Program-made: the position numbers and the translations under genes
The notes under the pieces: generated by a model
Told to the model about the DNA's origin: nothing
Databases searched by the model: none
Seen by the model: only the letters and a program-made list of their open reading frames with translations
Source of the DNA: Eopsaltria australis
Taxonomy: Eukaryota > Chordata > Aves > Passeriformes > Petroicidae
Length of the DNA: 64,000 nucleotides
Reading direction: 5' to 3'
Assembly (NCBI GenBank): GCA_034509425.1
Contig: JAVTVJ010001709.1
Location: 146,473 to 210,472 of the forward strand
Part shown: positions 1-11,162 of the stretch, piece by piece
Numbering within the stretch: position 1 is the first letter of the stretch
How the letters are laid out: each line of letters begins with the position of its first letter

Positions 1-123
1 CTTTGAAGTTTGAGCCTGCTTTGCCTACTCCTAATCCTTATCTCACAGCAGAAATTGGGTAAATTTCAGTAGGTGCACTGGCCTTTGGCCAGTAACTCGA
101 ATTGGTGAACTCAAACCACTACA
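1..123 (+). mobile_element. LTR fragment, 3' end only
   Basis: This is the downstream part of an LTR cut by the window edge. It matches, in inverted orientation, the 3' part of the LTR at 35,585-36,300, and both end in CCACTACA. No primer binding site follows it, so it is a solo LTR or a 3' LTR. The family was not identified. Confidence 0.75.
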
Positions 124-859
124 CACACTAATGTGCCAACACAAACTGGGTCCAGCTGGCCAAAAAAGAAGCAGAGAAATTGACACTGCAGGTTTGCCGC
201 TGCCCCAATTCCCAAGTTCCAGCAGCTGCCCAAATTCCAGCCACCATTGTTGACAGAGCTGTCACCTGGAGGAGAGAGGCACTGTTGGGAGGCATGAAGC
301 AAATGGCTTGAGGGGCGTTTAAATGTTTTTGGACTCCAGGTTTTTGTTTTGTCCTTGCCCCCTGTTGGTTGTTGTTTGGGGGAAGAGGGAGTTTTATAAT
401 CATGGAGGTTCAGTTGCTGTTGGTTTTTTTTTCTCTTTGTTCTTTCTCTCAAACATTCGATCAGGAGAAGGGGGCTTCTCTGCCATTTTGCCTTTGTCCC
501 TTGGACAACACAGTCTTTTACTGAAGCTTCCATTTTGGGGGAGGGGCTTATCTGCCATGTTGCTTTTGTCCCTTGGACTACATGTTTGCCTAAGAATGGT
601 GCCATGGTGGGGGGAGGGACTTCTCCACCATTTTGTTTTCTTTGTTTCCGGGGAGTCCACAGGACTCAACAGCTTTGTATCTAGTGATTATTACTGTTAT
701 TTTGCCTGTTGCTGCTTCATCTTTTCAGTAAACTTTTTTCCACTTAGATCTTCTCAAATTCATCGCTTCTTATTGGCGAAAGGGGAGTGGTTAAAACTAA
801 AAGGGGAGGTAACTCATTTTGGAGTGTCTGCCCCGTAAATTGTCTTAAACCCAGATGAG
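124..859. repeat. LTR-like sequence with three about 73-bp repeats
   Basis: This stretch has no plausible gene. Three imperfect copies of a G-rich unit of 72-73 bp start near 471, 543 and 616; each holds a GGGGCTT-like start, a CCAT(T/G)TTG core and, in the first two, TTTGTCCCTTGGAC. The composition and a late AGTAAAC-type tract resemble avian ERV LTRs, but I could not fix TG...CA ends. The open frames across it are by-products of the repeats. Confidence 0.4.
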
Positions 860-1069
860 TACTGTGTGCAGTTTTGGGCACCACAATATAAGAAAGGAGG
901 GCAACAAAGATGGTGAAGGGCCTTGAGGTGAAGCCGTATGAGGAGCAGCTGAGGTCACTTGGTGTGTTCAGCCTGGAGAAGAGGAGACTGAGGGGAGACC
1001 TCATCACAGTCTACCACTTCCTTGTAAGGGGAAGAGGAGGGGCAGACACTGATCTCTTCTCTGTGGTGA
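860..1069 (+). mobile_element. CR1 LINE fragment, part 1
   Basis: CR1 3' region in plus orientation, recognised from its typical run of an AAGATGGTGAAGGGCC-like block, a GAGGAGCAGCTGAGGTCACTTGG block and a GGGGAGACCTCATC block. It is interrupted at 1069 by an LTR and resumes at 1656. It is one insertion split in two and has no coding capacity here. Confidence 0.9.
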
Positions 1070-1655
1070 TGTATTGGGTCTGGCTGAGCTGGAGTTCATT
1101 TTCCCTTAGCAGCCATCACAGTGCTGTGCTTTGCATTGGTAGCTAGAATGGTGTTGATAACATACCAGTGTTTTGGCTACTGCTAAGCAGCACTGGCACA
1201 GCATCAGCGCTGTGTCTCAACATTCCACCCCCCATGAGTAGGCTGGGAGTGGACATGATCCTGGGAGGGGACACTACCAGGCCAACTGACCCAAATTAGC
1301 CAAAGGAATATTCCATACCATATGACATCAGCTCAGATATAAAAGCTAAGGGAGGGAGGAGGAACGGGAGTCATTCATTTTTTAACAATACTTGCCTTCT
1401 GGAGCAACTGCTATGCTTGCTGAAGCCCTGCTTCCTGGGAAATGGCTGAACATCGCTCACCAATGGAAAGTAGAGATTAATTTTTTTCCCCTTTCCTTAT
1501 GCATGTGCAAACTTTCACTTTTTTCTTGCTTTAGTAAACTGCCTTTTTTAGCCTACTAGTTATTTTCCATCTTATTTTTCTCTCCCCTGTCCCACTGGGG
1601 AGTGACAGAGCAGCTTGGTGGGTATCTGGCATCTAGCCAAGGTTAACCCACTACA
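1070..1655 (+). mobile_element. Solo LTR (586 bp) with 5-bp target duplication
   Basis: The element starts TGTATTGGG and ends CCACTACA. GGTGA lies on both sides (1065-1069 and 1656-1660), and CR1 sequence continues across the site, so the ends are exact. It holds a TATA-like box (GATATAAAAGC near 1336-1346). A second copy is at 27,636-28,234 and a 3' fragment at 10,953-11,162. A 5-bp duplication fits several avian ERV groups. Confidence 0.93.
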
Positions 1656-1930
1656 GGTGACCAGTGACAGGACCCAAGGGAATGGCCTGAAGTTGTGTCA
1701 GAGGAAGTTTAGGTTAGATATTAGAAAAAGGTTCTTTACCCAGAGGGTGGTTGGACACTGGAACGGGCTCCCCAGGGAAGTGGTCACAGCAGCAAGCCTT
1801 ACAGAGTCCAAGAAGTGTTTGTACAACGCTTTCAGGCATATGGTGTGAATCCTGGGACTGTCCTGTGCAGGGCTGAGTTATACTGAATGATCCTTGTGGG
1901 TCCCTTCCAACTCACCATATTCTGTAATCT
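1656..1930 (+). mobile_element. CR1 LINE fragment, part 2 with 3' tail
   Basis: Continuation of the CR1 broken at 1069. It runs through the GGTTCTTTACCCAGAGGGTGG and TGGAACGGGCTCCCCAGGGA blocks of the CR1 3' end and stops at an ATTCTGTAAT-like tail. The encoded short frame is a remnant of the CR1 3' region, not a gene. Confidence 0.9.
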
Positions 1931-2305
1931 AGACAAACCCAGTGTCCTTAGCTGTTCCTCATAGGACATGCCTTCCAGCTCCTTCACCAGCTTTCTTTCC
2001 TTTGGATGCATTCAAGGACCTTAAGACACTTTTAAAATCACAGAACCATTAAGGTTGGAAAAGACCTCTGAGATCAGCAAGTCCAACTGCCAACCTAGCA
2101 TCACTACCATATTCACCACTAAACCATGTCCCCAAGTACCATGTCCACACTTTTTTTGAACACTTCCAGGGATGGTGACTGAACCACTTCCCTAGGCAGC
2201 CTGTTCCAATGCATGAAAACCCTTTCTGTGGAGAAATATTTCCTAACATACAATCTGAACCTCCCCTGGTGCAACTTGGGGCCATTTCCTCTTGTCGTGT
2301 CACTT
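1931..2305 (-). mobile_element. CR1 LINE fragments, minus strand
   Basis: Two abutting minus-strand CR1 pieces. The first (about 1931-2034) is from the middle of the 3' region. The second begins at the 3' tail (GGTTGGAAAAGACCTCTGAGATC, read on plus) at about 2035 and is cut at 2305 by the LTR that follows. It resumes at 3449. Confidence 0.85.
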
Positions 2306-2995
2306 TGTCTTGGGGATGGTTTTTATAGCATATCCATTTTTTTGTTTGGTTTTGGTTTTGTTTTGTGTCCAGAATGGTCACAGTCCCCTACCCCCTCCCA
2401 GCTCCGGGAGTATAGCGATGGGTAGGAGCCAACCCGGGATCCTGCGAGGGGTGAGGGCAGGGGACTGCTGCTCTCTTTTCCGGTGGGGTGATCGTCTCGT
2501 GTGGCCACGCAGAGCAGTGCCTCTGACTGGAGGTACTATTGCCTTGTGGTTTTTGCCTGTTTCTTTTTTATTCTTTTCCTTTGGCACTGTGAGTGGGGCT
2601 TACCAGCTTGCTTCTCTGCTCCTCTGCTTGCTTGGAAGCCCAGAACCGATGCTTGCCGTGCTGGGAGCCCGCCGTCCCCCACCGGGGCCGCTCCCTCTGC
2701 ACAGCCTGACCCCAGGACCAGCCATCTCCGGTGAGCTGTCCAGGGGAATGATTCCCCATCCAGCCCCACTGTTTTCTGCCGCTGCGTCAGGGCTCCTTGC
2801 TACACTTTATACACTTTAACCTGACACCCTGCGGCTTCTGGTATGGCCCTGGAGCCTTTGCTACACTTCGTTTGTCACCCTGGGTGCGCCCGCCTCTGCT
2901 GTTCCAGCCTGTTGCTCCAAGGTTTCCTGCTGCAGTCCATTCAGCTTCCCGAGTGGCACTGAGAGCAGCTGTCCCATGAGTTTGCAAAGGAAGCC

Positions 2996-3032
<37 letters not shown>

Positions 3033-3448
3033 GGCTGAGCTGCCATTATCCATGTGGAGAGAGGTAGCTGAGCTTGTGCCACAGCGCCCCTTGTAGCCAT
3101 GGGGAAATCATTGCACCTGCCCTGCCTGGCTGGGAGCCAACAGCACCCCACCAGCCGTGGCCATAACTACACCAAAGGGGAAAGTGCTTGACAGCTGAGA
3201 GAAGGCCGTTATTGGGTTTCTGTTTTTGCTTGTTGTTGCTGCCGTTGTTGTTGTTCATTTGCCTTGTTATATATATATATATATATGTATATTTTCTAGT
3301 AAAGAACTGTTATTCCCTTTCCCATATCTTTGCCTGCAATCCCCATAATTTCAAAGTTATAATAATCTGGAGGGAAGGGGGTCATATTTTACATTCCAAG
3401 GGAGGTTTCTGCCTTCCCTGGCAGACACCTATCTTTCAAACCAAGACA
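2306..3448 (+). mobile_element. Solo LTR (1,143 bp) with 5-bp target duplication
   Basis: Starts TGTCTTGGGG and ends CCAAGACA, so the ends are inverted repeats. CACTT is duplicated at 2301-2305 and 3449-3453, and the CR1 continues across. It contains a (CT)n tract at about 3000-3031 and a TA-rich tract at about 3268-3288. Further copies of this long LTR are at 5551-6678 and, 3'-truncated, at 28,742-29,702. The long frames through it are not genes: they occur in all copies and have no retroviral motif. Confidence 0.92.
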
Positions 3449-4089
3449 CACTTGTTACCTGAGAAAAGAGACAAACACCTACCTCACTACAACCTCCTTT
3501 CAGGTACTTGTAGAGAGCAATAAGGTCTCCCCTGAGCCTCCTTTTCTCCAGGCTAAACAACCCCAGTTCCCTCAGTCACTCCTCATAAGACTTGTGCTCC
3601 AGACACTTCCCCAGCTTTGTTGCCCTTCTCTGGACATGCTTCAGTCCCTCAGTGACCTTTTTGAAGTGAGAGGCCCAGAAGTGAACACAGTACTTGAGAT
3701 GCAGTCTTACCAGTGCTGACTACAGGGGAACGATCACTTTCCTGGTCCTGCTGGCCACACTATTGCTGATAAAAGCCAGGATGCCATTGGCCTTCTTGCC
3801 CACCTGGGCCCATACTGGCTACCATTTAGCCAGCTGTCAACCAACACCCCCACATCCTTTTCTACCAGGCAGCTTTCCAGCCACTCTTCGCCTGTAGCAT
3901 TGTATGGGGCTGTTGTGATCCAAGTGCAGGACTCAGCACTTCACCTTATTGAACCTCATACAGTTGGCCTCAGCCAGCCTGTCCAGATCCCTCTTCAGAG
4001 CCTTCCTACAGTCCAGCAAATCAACACTCCTGCCCAGCTTAGTGTAATCTGAGAACTTGCTTAGGGTGCACTTGATCCCCTCATCCAGA
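3449..4089 (-). mobile_element. CR1 LINE fragment, minus strand (continuation)
   Basis: Same CR1 as at 2035-2305, continuing after the LTR. It carries typical minus-strand CR1 blocks such as AAGGTCTCCCCTGAGCCTCC and CTCCTCATAAGACTTGTGCTCC. It ends at 4089, where an ERVL-like LTR begins. Confidence 0.9.
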
Positions 4090-4684
4090 TGTGCTGGTTT
4101 TGGCTGGGGTAGAGTTCATTTTCTTCCCAGTGGCTGGTATGGGGCTGTGTTTTGGATTTCTGTTGAACACAGGGTTGATAATATAGAGATGTTTTTGCTA
4201 TTGCTGAGCAGGGCTTACACAGAGCCAAGGCCTTTCCTGCTTTTTATACTGCCATGATGGCAAGGAAGTTGGGGGTGCATGGGATGTTGGGAAAAGACAC
4301 AGCTAGGACAGGTGACCCAAACTGACCAAAGGGATACTCCAGACCATATGACATCATGCTCAGTATATAAAGTGTGGGGAAGAAGGAGGAAAGGGGGGGG
4401 GGGTTGGAGTGATGGCATTTGTCTTCCCAAATAACCATTATGTGTGATGGGGCCCTGCTCTCCTGGAAATGGCTGAACACCTGCCTGTCCATGGGAGGCA
4501 GTGAATGAATTCCTTGTTTTGCTTTGCTTATATGCATGACTTTGGTTTTCCCTATTAATCTCTTAATCTCAACTCACGAGTTCTCCAGCTTTTACACTTC
4601 TAATTGTCTCCCCAATCCCACTGGTGGGGGAGTGAGTGAGCAGCTGCATGGTACTTAATTGCTGGCTGAGATCAAACCACAACA
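4090..4684 (+). mobile_element. 5' LTR of an ERVL-like element
   Basis: Starts TGTGCTGGTTTTGGC and ends AACCACAACA, a widespread avian ERVL-type LTR as I recall it. It contains a TATA-like box (AGTATATAAAG) near 4361-4371 and a G10 run near 4396-4405. A primer-site-like sequence follows at 4693, so this is a 5' LTR. A 3' fragment of the same LTR lies at 7798-8003. Confidence 0.85.
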
Positions 4685-4692
4685 GTCCTTTT

Positions 4693-4710
4693 TGGCACCC
4701 AATGTGGAGC
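4693..4710 (+). promoter_or_regulatory. Primer binding site, tRNA-Lys(1,2) type
   Basis: Eight bases after the LTR lies TGGCACCCAATGTGGAGC. It fits the standard tRNA-Lys(1,2) primer site with three changes, two of them CpG-to-CpA/TpG type, as expected from decay of methylated CpG. It marks the start of the internal region. Confidence 0.7.
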
Positions 4711-5550
4711 TCAAAGGGTTCAAGACAACAGCAGATTTGATGGTGTTGTGCTAGACTGAATTTATATCTGTTAGTGCTGTTTTGGTAGTAATGAGCAGGC
4801 TCCTAAACTTGCATTGGGACTCATTTTCTTGATTGTATATTAAAGTCTTGTGCTCGTTAGTGGTTGTTTTTTGCTTTTGCTGCTTGCTGTAGTGCTGTAC
4901 TGTTTATCACCTTACTGAGTTGTGCCTGGGAACATTTTGATAACAGCCATGGTGATGTGCCTGGGCTGGCAGACGGCCAGAGCAGTGCTGCTGTTTTCTG
5001 TGCTGCTGTACCAGCCAGGTTGGAACTCCAGTGTGAACTTGAGTTGAAGGGACTATGACACGTGATGTGTCCATGATGGAGCAGAGATCTACCTGCAGCC
5101 TGTGGAGGAGGAGCCCACACTGTAGCAGGTGGATGCCTGAAGGAGGATGAGACCCGCTGAGAAGCCTGTGCTGGAGAAGGTTTACTGGCAGGACTTGTGA
5201 TGTCACAGGGGATACATGCTGAAGAAGTTCATCAAGGACTGCAACCCGTGGGAAGGCCCCACATTGAAGTTCAAGGAGGACTGTCTCACATGGGTGGGAC
5301 CCCACACTGGAGCAGGGGAAGCAAAGATTCCCTTGCAGCCCATGGTGCAGATCATTGTAAAGCAGCTGTCCCCCTGCAGTCCATGGAGAACTAGGATGTG
5401 ACTATACCAATGGTGGACTATCACAGGAACCCCTTGTTGCAGTCAGGCTGGGGACAAGGGGAAGAGATCACTGCAATGTCAAAACCTATAACCTGGCCCA
5501 AAAGGACCAGGGCGGAGATTGTAATGGATTGTCTGGGGATTGTAATGGAT
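4711..5550 (+). mobile_element. Internal region of the ERVL-like element (non-coding)
   Basis: Leader and repetitive internal sequence with no retroviral domain. From about 5040 to 5400 it holds imperfect repeats built on CAGCCCATGG- and GGGAGCCC-like words, also seen within the LTR at 26,514-27,584. Short open frames are repeat by-products. The element looks non-autonomous. It is interrupted at 5551 by another LTR. Confidence 0.7.
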
Positions 5551-6678
5551 TGTCTTGGGGATGGTTTATTATCCAATATAATTTTGGGGGTTTTTGTTCT
5601 GTTTTGTCTAGTTTCTGGGGGCTTCTCCCTCACCCCACCCTCCCCCATCCTCCCTGGCTCCAGGAATGTCATGATGAGAACCTGGCCGGGGTTTCCGAGG
5701 AGAGTTGGGGGCGGGGAGAGGGGCAGCTCCTTCCTTTTTGGTGTGCTGTACGACTAGACACACGCGGCCACTATCTCTGATCAGGGATCCTGTTGTTTCT
5801 GTGGGTTTTGCCTGCTTCTTTTTGGTTTTTTTTTTTGGTTTTTTTTTTGCTTCGGCACTCTCACTGAGCTTGCCTGCTGCGCTTCTTTTGCTGCTCTGCT
5901 GTCTGGAAGCCCAGAGCCAGTGCGTGCCCCATCAGGACCTGGGCCCGCCCTCATTTCCTGCCGGGGGGCTGCCCCCACCCTCTGCACAGCCTGGATCCGG
6001 AGGACTAGCCAGCGCCGGTATAAACATCCCGAAGAATCTTTTACTGCATTCGGGAGCCGGACTGCTACTGCCCAACCCTCGCTGTACCTCTGCCATTGCT
6101 CCGGGTTTGTGCTACACTGTAGCTTTTCACCCCCTGCCTGCCAGGAGGTCCTGCCATTCCAGCTTGCTTCTCCTGAGGTTCCTGCTACAGCTCCTTTTGC
6201 TATCCAGAGGGGGCACCGGGATCGGCTGCTCCTGGGGGTTCGTAAAGGAAACCCCTCCTCCATCCCTTCCTGTCGGCTGCATCCGCCATCGTCCACGTGG
6301 AGAAAGGCCGCTGCACCTGCACCACAGCGCCCCCTGCAGCCAAGGGGGAGTCATCGCACCCGCCCTGCCCGGCTGGGGAGCCACCAGCGCACCTGCCGGC
6401 TGTGACCGTAACTACACCAACGGGGAAAGTGCTTAAATAGCAGGAAGAGACTGTTTATTGGGTTTTCTGTTCTTTCTTTGTTGTTGTTACCATTGTTGTT
6501 GTTTTCCTCGTTATACATACACACTCATGTAAAGAACAGCTATTCCTTTTCTCATATCTTTGTCTGAAGGCCCCTTAATCTCAAAATTGTAATAATTCGG
6601 AGGGGAGGGGGTCATATTTTCCATTTCAAGGGAGGCTCCTGCCTTCCTTAGCAGACACCTGTCTTTCAAACCAAGACA
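5551..6678 (+). mobile_element. Long LTR (1,128 bp), second copy
   Basis: Same family as 2306-3448, starting TGTCTTGGGG and ending CCAAGACA. No target duplication is visible (TGGAT before, ACATG after), so one end may border internal sequence of its own provirus or the site was rearranged. About 300 bp near 6115-6415 look identical to the copy at 28,742, since long frames on both strands have the same translation. Confidence 0.85.
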
Positions 6679-7008
6679 ACATGCCTCTAAATTGTTGTAA
6701 GCCACTATTTGAGTTGCATGTTGCAGGAATTACTGCAGTAGGAACCACCCAAATGAATGGAGGAGAAGCCTTAGAAGAAGCATTGCAGGTGCAGCAGTGA
6801 CCTGACCTGAGCTGGCTTTGATGCCCAGTAACTCCAAGCAACACACCACCTCCTGTCCCAAGTAACAACCAGAACAGATGGAGCCCAAAGTCATGAACAA
6901 GACGAATTCAACAGACATTTTGTGGACATTTTATGGACATTTTGCAGGGGCGGTCTCTAGATGAAGGGAACAATACCTGTATATTATATCAAAGAATGGG
7001 AGGGGGAG
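6679..7008 (+). mobile_element. ERV internal remnant ending in a polypurine tract
   Basis: Non-coding remnant with no readable retroviral domain. It ends in AATGGGAGGGGGAG directly before the TGTTGGG start of the next LTR, the usual junction of polypurine tract and 3' LTR. It is therefore the 3' internal end of another provirus whose 5' part is missing. Confidence 0.6.
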
Positions 7009-7797
7009 TGTTGGGTAATGAGGTTGCATAGGATAGGGTGGGACCTTGTGGTAGGAGCTTTCACCCCTGATACAGCAAAAGCTTATCTCCCTGTAACATA
7101 TGGCTAGGTTAGGCCAGAATGATTTCTCATGTGATGAATTATCTCAGATGAGAACCTCCTTGGCCAGCAATACACATTCTGTCTTGAATAGTGAGAAAGG
7201 AAAACGTAAAATTAGTGACTGCAGAACACAAGCATTTTTACAACTATAAAAGACTAAAAGACCACTATGGTTTTCATGAAATCAGAAATCTCTCAGACAC
7301 TCTCTGAGTGTGTGGAGCATTCTCCTCGATGTTAAGATCTTGACATTGAGTTACTTCCCTGGGACTGAGAGAAATTAGGAGATTCTCTGCACACTGCTAT
7401 CATTCATTGGTAAGTGACATTGACTCCTAATCTATACTATTTCTTTGCTAGCTGTAACATAAGGTACCTTTATTATTATTATCATGCACTGCATTTTTAT
7501 CTACTAGTAGTTCTTTTGTGTTATCCTGTGTAGTAAGTAATCTGTTTAAGTCTTATGTCTGTTTCCTTGGCCTATTCAAATAAATAATTCATGTTGTAAT
7601 AGGCCTGATCAGTCATTATTAAGAACTTGTGAGCGAGAGTGAGTTTTGGGGTGTTGGCTGCCTCAATAAAGCCACTGCCTACTGCCAGAAACCTGGAAAG
7701 GTAGGGCTTTGCCTAAGCTCTCCCCTCTCCATTCGTAAGAGACCTGAGCATGATGTAAATGGTATAGAATAAGGGGTGGAATCCCTGTGCTCCCACA
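7009..7797 (+). mobile_element. 3' LTR (789 bp)
   Basis: Starts TGTTGGGTAATG and ends CTCCCACA, preceded by a polypurine tract. It contains an AATAAAG polyadenylation signal near 7664-7670. It lies inside the 4090-8003 element, because the 3' part of that element's LTR follows at 7798. A likely splice-donor-like GGTAAGTG near 7410 may be fortuitous. Confidence 0.75.
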
Positions 7798-8003
7798 TTT
7801 CACTGGCATGTTCCATGGGATGGCAGTGAATTAATTTCTTGTTTTGCTTTGCTTGTGTGCGCGGCTTTTGCTTTCCCTATTAAACTGTCTTTATCTCAAC
7901 CCACGAGTTTTCTAACTTGTACCCTTCCGATTCTCTCCCCGATCCTGCTGATGGGAGAGTGAGCAAGCAGCTGCATGGGGCTTGGCTGCTAGATGGGGTT
8001 AAA
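7798..8003 (+). mobile_element. 3' fragment of the ERVL-like LTR
   Basis: Matches the last 200 bp or so of the LTR at 4090-4684, including the CTTGTTTTGCTTTGCTT and GAGTGAGCAAGCAGCTGCATGG blocks. The final CCACAACA is eroded. Most likely it is the truncated 3' LTR of the element that starts at 4090, which puts the LTRs at 5551 and 7009 inside it. Confidence 0.7.
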
Positions 8004-8539
8004 CAGAATCAATTAGGTTGGAAAAGACCTTTAAGATCATCAAGTGCAACCTATGACCTAACATCACCATGTCAACTAGACCATGGCACTAAGTGCCGCA
8101 TCCAGTCTTAAACACATCCGGGGACAGTGACTCCACTGCCTCCCTGGGCAGCCCAGTTCCAATGCCCAGTCACCCTTTCTGTGAAGAATTTCTTCCTAAT
8201 GTCCAACCTAAACATCACCTAGCATAGCTTGTGTCCTCGTCTGATTGCTAGTTACCTGGGAGAAGAGACCAACCCTCACCTGGCTAAAATCACCTTTCAG
8301 GTAGTTGTAGAGTGATAGGGTCTCCCCTGAGCCTCCTCTTTTCCAGGCTAAATAACCCCAGCTTCCTCAGCCGCTCCTCATAAGACTTGTGAGAACTTGT
8401 GCTCCAGACCCTTCACCAGCCTCATTGCCCTAAACAATGGCACCAGGTCATCAATTAAGACATTAAATAGAACTGTCTCCAATACTTAGCCTGGGAGAAC
8501 ACCACTCATGACTGACCGCCAGCTGGTTGTAACTCCATT
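8004..8539 (-). mobile_element. CR1 LINE, minus strand, 3' part
   Basis: Begins with the CR1 3' end (GGTTGGAAAAGACCTTTAAGATCATC on plus) and continues to the ACTCCATT block, where an LTR is inserted. A small internal deletion or junction lies near 8430. The element resumes at 9059 towards its reverse transcriptase. Confidence 0.88.
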
Positions 8540-9058
8540 TGATGCCGTTTGATTTTTGCCTTTTTTTCTATGTTCTCTGTATTCTTCACACATATATTTG
8601 TAACTCTGTAGCCTATTTTATTAATGGCTAGTTTTCCTAGTACTTTTCCATGGCCTTTCCTTAAGCAGAAAGACAAAAAAAAATTCCAGAGCTCCAAGCC
8701 CCAGGGAGTACAAGGCCCCAATGCTATCTTGGTTCTTCCTGGGAACCAAGGCCATGAACAACTCATCAAGATACATTTTCATGGACAAAGTACAGCTAGT
8801 GCCGAGGGGGGACTCCAGAGAAAGGGCTTGATCTGGGGGGAATTGCATCACTACTTGTCCTCCTAATTGGTGCTTTTTATCAATTATGCTAATTTCCTAA
8901 AACCTAGAAAAATGCACTCATCCCTGGGGGGGGTGGGCTTTTGTGGACATCTTTCCATAACTGCGCCTGAAGGCCTTCAAATAAAGATCTGCTCTTATAT
9001 TGCCTCCTTACTAAAATTATCTTGAGTTTCATTTCCAGGTTGGGAAAAAGTCAAAACA
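8540..9058 (+). mobile_element. Solo LTR (519 bp), TGATGCC family
   Basis: Starts TGATGCCGTTTG and ends GTCAAAACA. The CR1 is continuous across it, but only two or three bases of duplication are visible, so the target repeat is eroded or unclear. It has an AATAAAG signal near 8981. It is the family of the LTR of ERV D (60,612-61,138) and of 33,323-33,988. Confidence 0.85.
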
Positions 9059-10225
9059 TTCACCACCACTCTCTGGGCCCAGCCATCCAGCCAGTTTTTT
9101 ACTCAGCAAAGAGTTCACCTGTCCAAGCCATGGGAAGCCAATTTCTCCAGGAGAATGCTGTGGGGAATGGTGCCAAAGGCTTTACTGAAGTCTAGGTAGA
9201 CAATATCTACAGCTTTTCTGTCATCTACTAAGCAGGTCACTTTGTCATAGAAGGAGATCAGGTTTGTCAGGCAGATCCTGCCTTTCATAAATCCATGCTG
9301 GCTGGGCCTGATCCCCTGGTTGTCCTATACATGGCACATGATGGCACTCAAGATGATCTGCTCCATGCCCTTCCCCAACACTGAGGTCAGACTGACGGTC
9401 CTGTTGTTCCCCAGATCCCCCTTTCGACCCTTCTTATAGATAGGCATCACATTTGCTCCTTTCCAGTCACCCAGGACCTCCCTGGTTGACCAGGACTGCT
9501 GGTAAATCATTGAAAGTGGCTTGGCAAGCACTGCAGCCAGCTCCCTCAGTACCCTTAGGTGAATCCCATCTGCCCCCATCGACTTGTGGAGGTCTAAGTG
9601 GCACTGCAGGTCACTGACCATTCCCTCCTGGATTATGGGGGCTTTATTCTGCTCCCTGTCTCTGTCTTCCAGCTCAGGAGGCTGGGTACCTTGAGGACAA
9701 CTGGTCTTACTAAAGACTGAGGCAAAGAATACATTCAGTACCTTGGCCTTTTCCTCATCCTTTGTCACTATGTTTCCCCCCACATCCAAAAAAGGATGGA
9801 GATTCTCCTTGTCCCTGTTTTTGTTGCTGATGTATTTGTAGAAACACTTTTTGTTATCTTTTACAGCAGTGGCCAAATTAAGTTGTAGCTGGGCTTTTTG
9901 GCCCTTCTAATTTTCTCCCTGCATGACCTCATGACATCCTTGTAGTCCTGAGCTGCCTGCCCCTTTTTCCAGAGGCAATAAACTCTTTTTTTCTCCCTGA
10001 GTTTGAGCTAGAGCTCTCTGTTCTGCCACACCAGTTGTCTTCTTTGTTGGCTTGTCTTTCAGCATGGAAATGGCCTGCTCCTGCTTCTTTAAGATTTCTT
10101 TCTTAAAGTACTTCCAGTCTTCCTGGACTCCTTTGCCCTTCACGACTGCCTCCCAAGGAAGTCTCTCAACCAGTCACCTAAACAGGCCAAAGTCTGCCCT
10201 CCAGAAGTTCAGGGTGGCAGTTCTG
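9059..10225 (-). mobile_element. CR1 LINE, minus strand, ORF2 part
   Basis: CR1 sequence coding on the minus strand for the middle of ORF2. It is continuous with 8004-8539. It reads from the spacer upstream of the reverse transcriptase (about 9907-10,143) through the fingers and palm start (9325-9876) to the 3' part (9059-9324). The 5' end is missing, as is usual for CR1. Confidence 0.9.
9325..9876 (-). pseudogene. CR1 ORF2 reverse transcriptase fragment
   Basis: A 183-residue open segment of the CR1 ORF2 protein, which copies CR1 RNA into DNA at a nicked target. Visible features are a charged N-terminal stretch with a YKYI-type block, the KSMGADGIH block, the VLRELA segment and PIYKKG near the start of the RT fingers. 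Catalytic YADD-type motifs lie beyond this piece and are not in it. The real frame ran on through both ends, so the M at the start is not a start codon. An intact protein would be several times longer. It is a dead fragment and not a host gene. Confidence 0.9.
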
Positions 10226-10952
10226 CTGACTCCACCATTTTGTGGGGCCCAGAACTACATTCAGTACTCAAGGTGAGGCTGCACCAATGCTAAATACAGA
10301 AGGATAATCACCTCTTTTGACCAGCTGGGTATGCTGTGTTTGATGCACCCTGGAACACATTTTGCCCTCTTGGCTGCCAGGGCACACTGCTGAGTTATGT
10401 TGAGCCTGTTGTCAACCAGCACCCCCAAATCCTTTCCTGCAGGGCTGTTCTCCAGCCACTCCTCTCCCAATTTATACTTGTCCCTCGTGCAGAATTTTCA
10501 TACCATTAATGACTGCCCAATGCGCCAATCTATATATATATACCTCTGCAATGCCTCTTGGCCCTCAAGAGAGTCAGCAACACCTCCCAGTTTGGTATCC
10601 TCTGCAGACTTGCTGATGGTGCATTCAACTCCTGCCTCCAGATCACTGATCAAAATATTGAACAGAACTAACTGGCTTTAAAACTGAGCCCTGAGGAACA
10701 CTGCTAGTGACCAGTCACCATCCTGATGTAGCCCCACTAACTACAACCCTCTGGGCTCTGCCCTTCAGCCAATTCTTCACCTAGCACACCATGAACTTGC
10801 TCATCTCACAGTTGGACAACTTGTCTAAAAGGATGCTGTGAGGGACAGTATCAAAAGCCTTATTAAAATCCAAGAAAACCTACATCCACCACTTTCCCTT
10901 CATCCACTAGATGGGTGACCTTATCATAGAAGGATATCAAATTAGAGAGGAC
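10226..10952 (-). mobile_element. Second CR1 LINE fragment, minus strand
   Basis: Another minus-strand CR1 piece covering the 3' region and the end of ORF2, with blocks such as GCACACTGCTGAGTTATGTTGAG and CAACCAGCACCCCCAAATCC. It abuts the previous CR1 near 10,226, so the two came from separate insertions or a rearrangement. Confidence 0.85.
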
Positions 10953-11162
10953 TTCCCAGGAAGTTGCTGGACATTGTCTGCTGATACAAAGTAGAAAATA
11001 AAACTTTCTGCGCCTATGCACAGCCTTTGCTTTTCTTCAATAAAATGCCTTTATCTCACCAGATGAGTTTTTCATCTTGCTTTCTCCCCATCCTGTTGAC
11101 AAGGGAGAGTAACAGAATGGCTTAGTAGGTACCTGGCAACCAGTCAAGGTCAACCCACCATA
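10953..11162 (+). mobile_element. 3' fragment of the 1070-type LTR
   Basis: Corresponds to the last 210 bp or so of the LTR at 1070-1655, including the CTTTATCTCACCAG block and an eroded CCACCATA end. The 5' part is missing. Confidence 0.75.

Noticed and set aside
2292..2819. Plus frame of 175 codons
   Set aside because: It crosses the border between a CR1 and a solo LTR, so it cannot be an old gene.
5705..6436. Long plus-strand frame (243 codons)
   Set aside because: It lies entirely in the long LTR family, recurs in the copy at 29,342, has counterpart frames on minus, and shows no protein domain.
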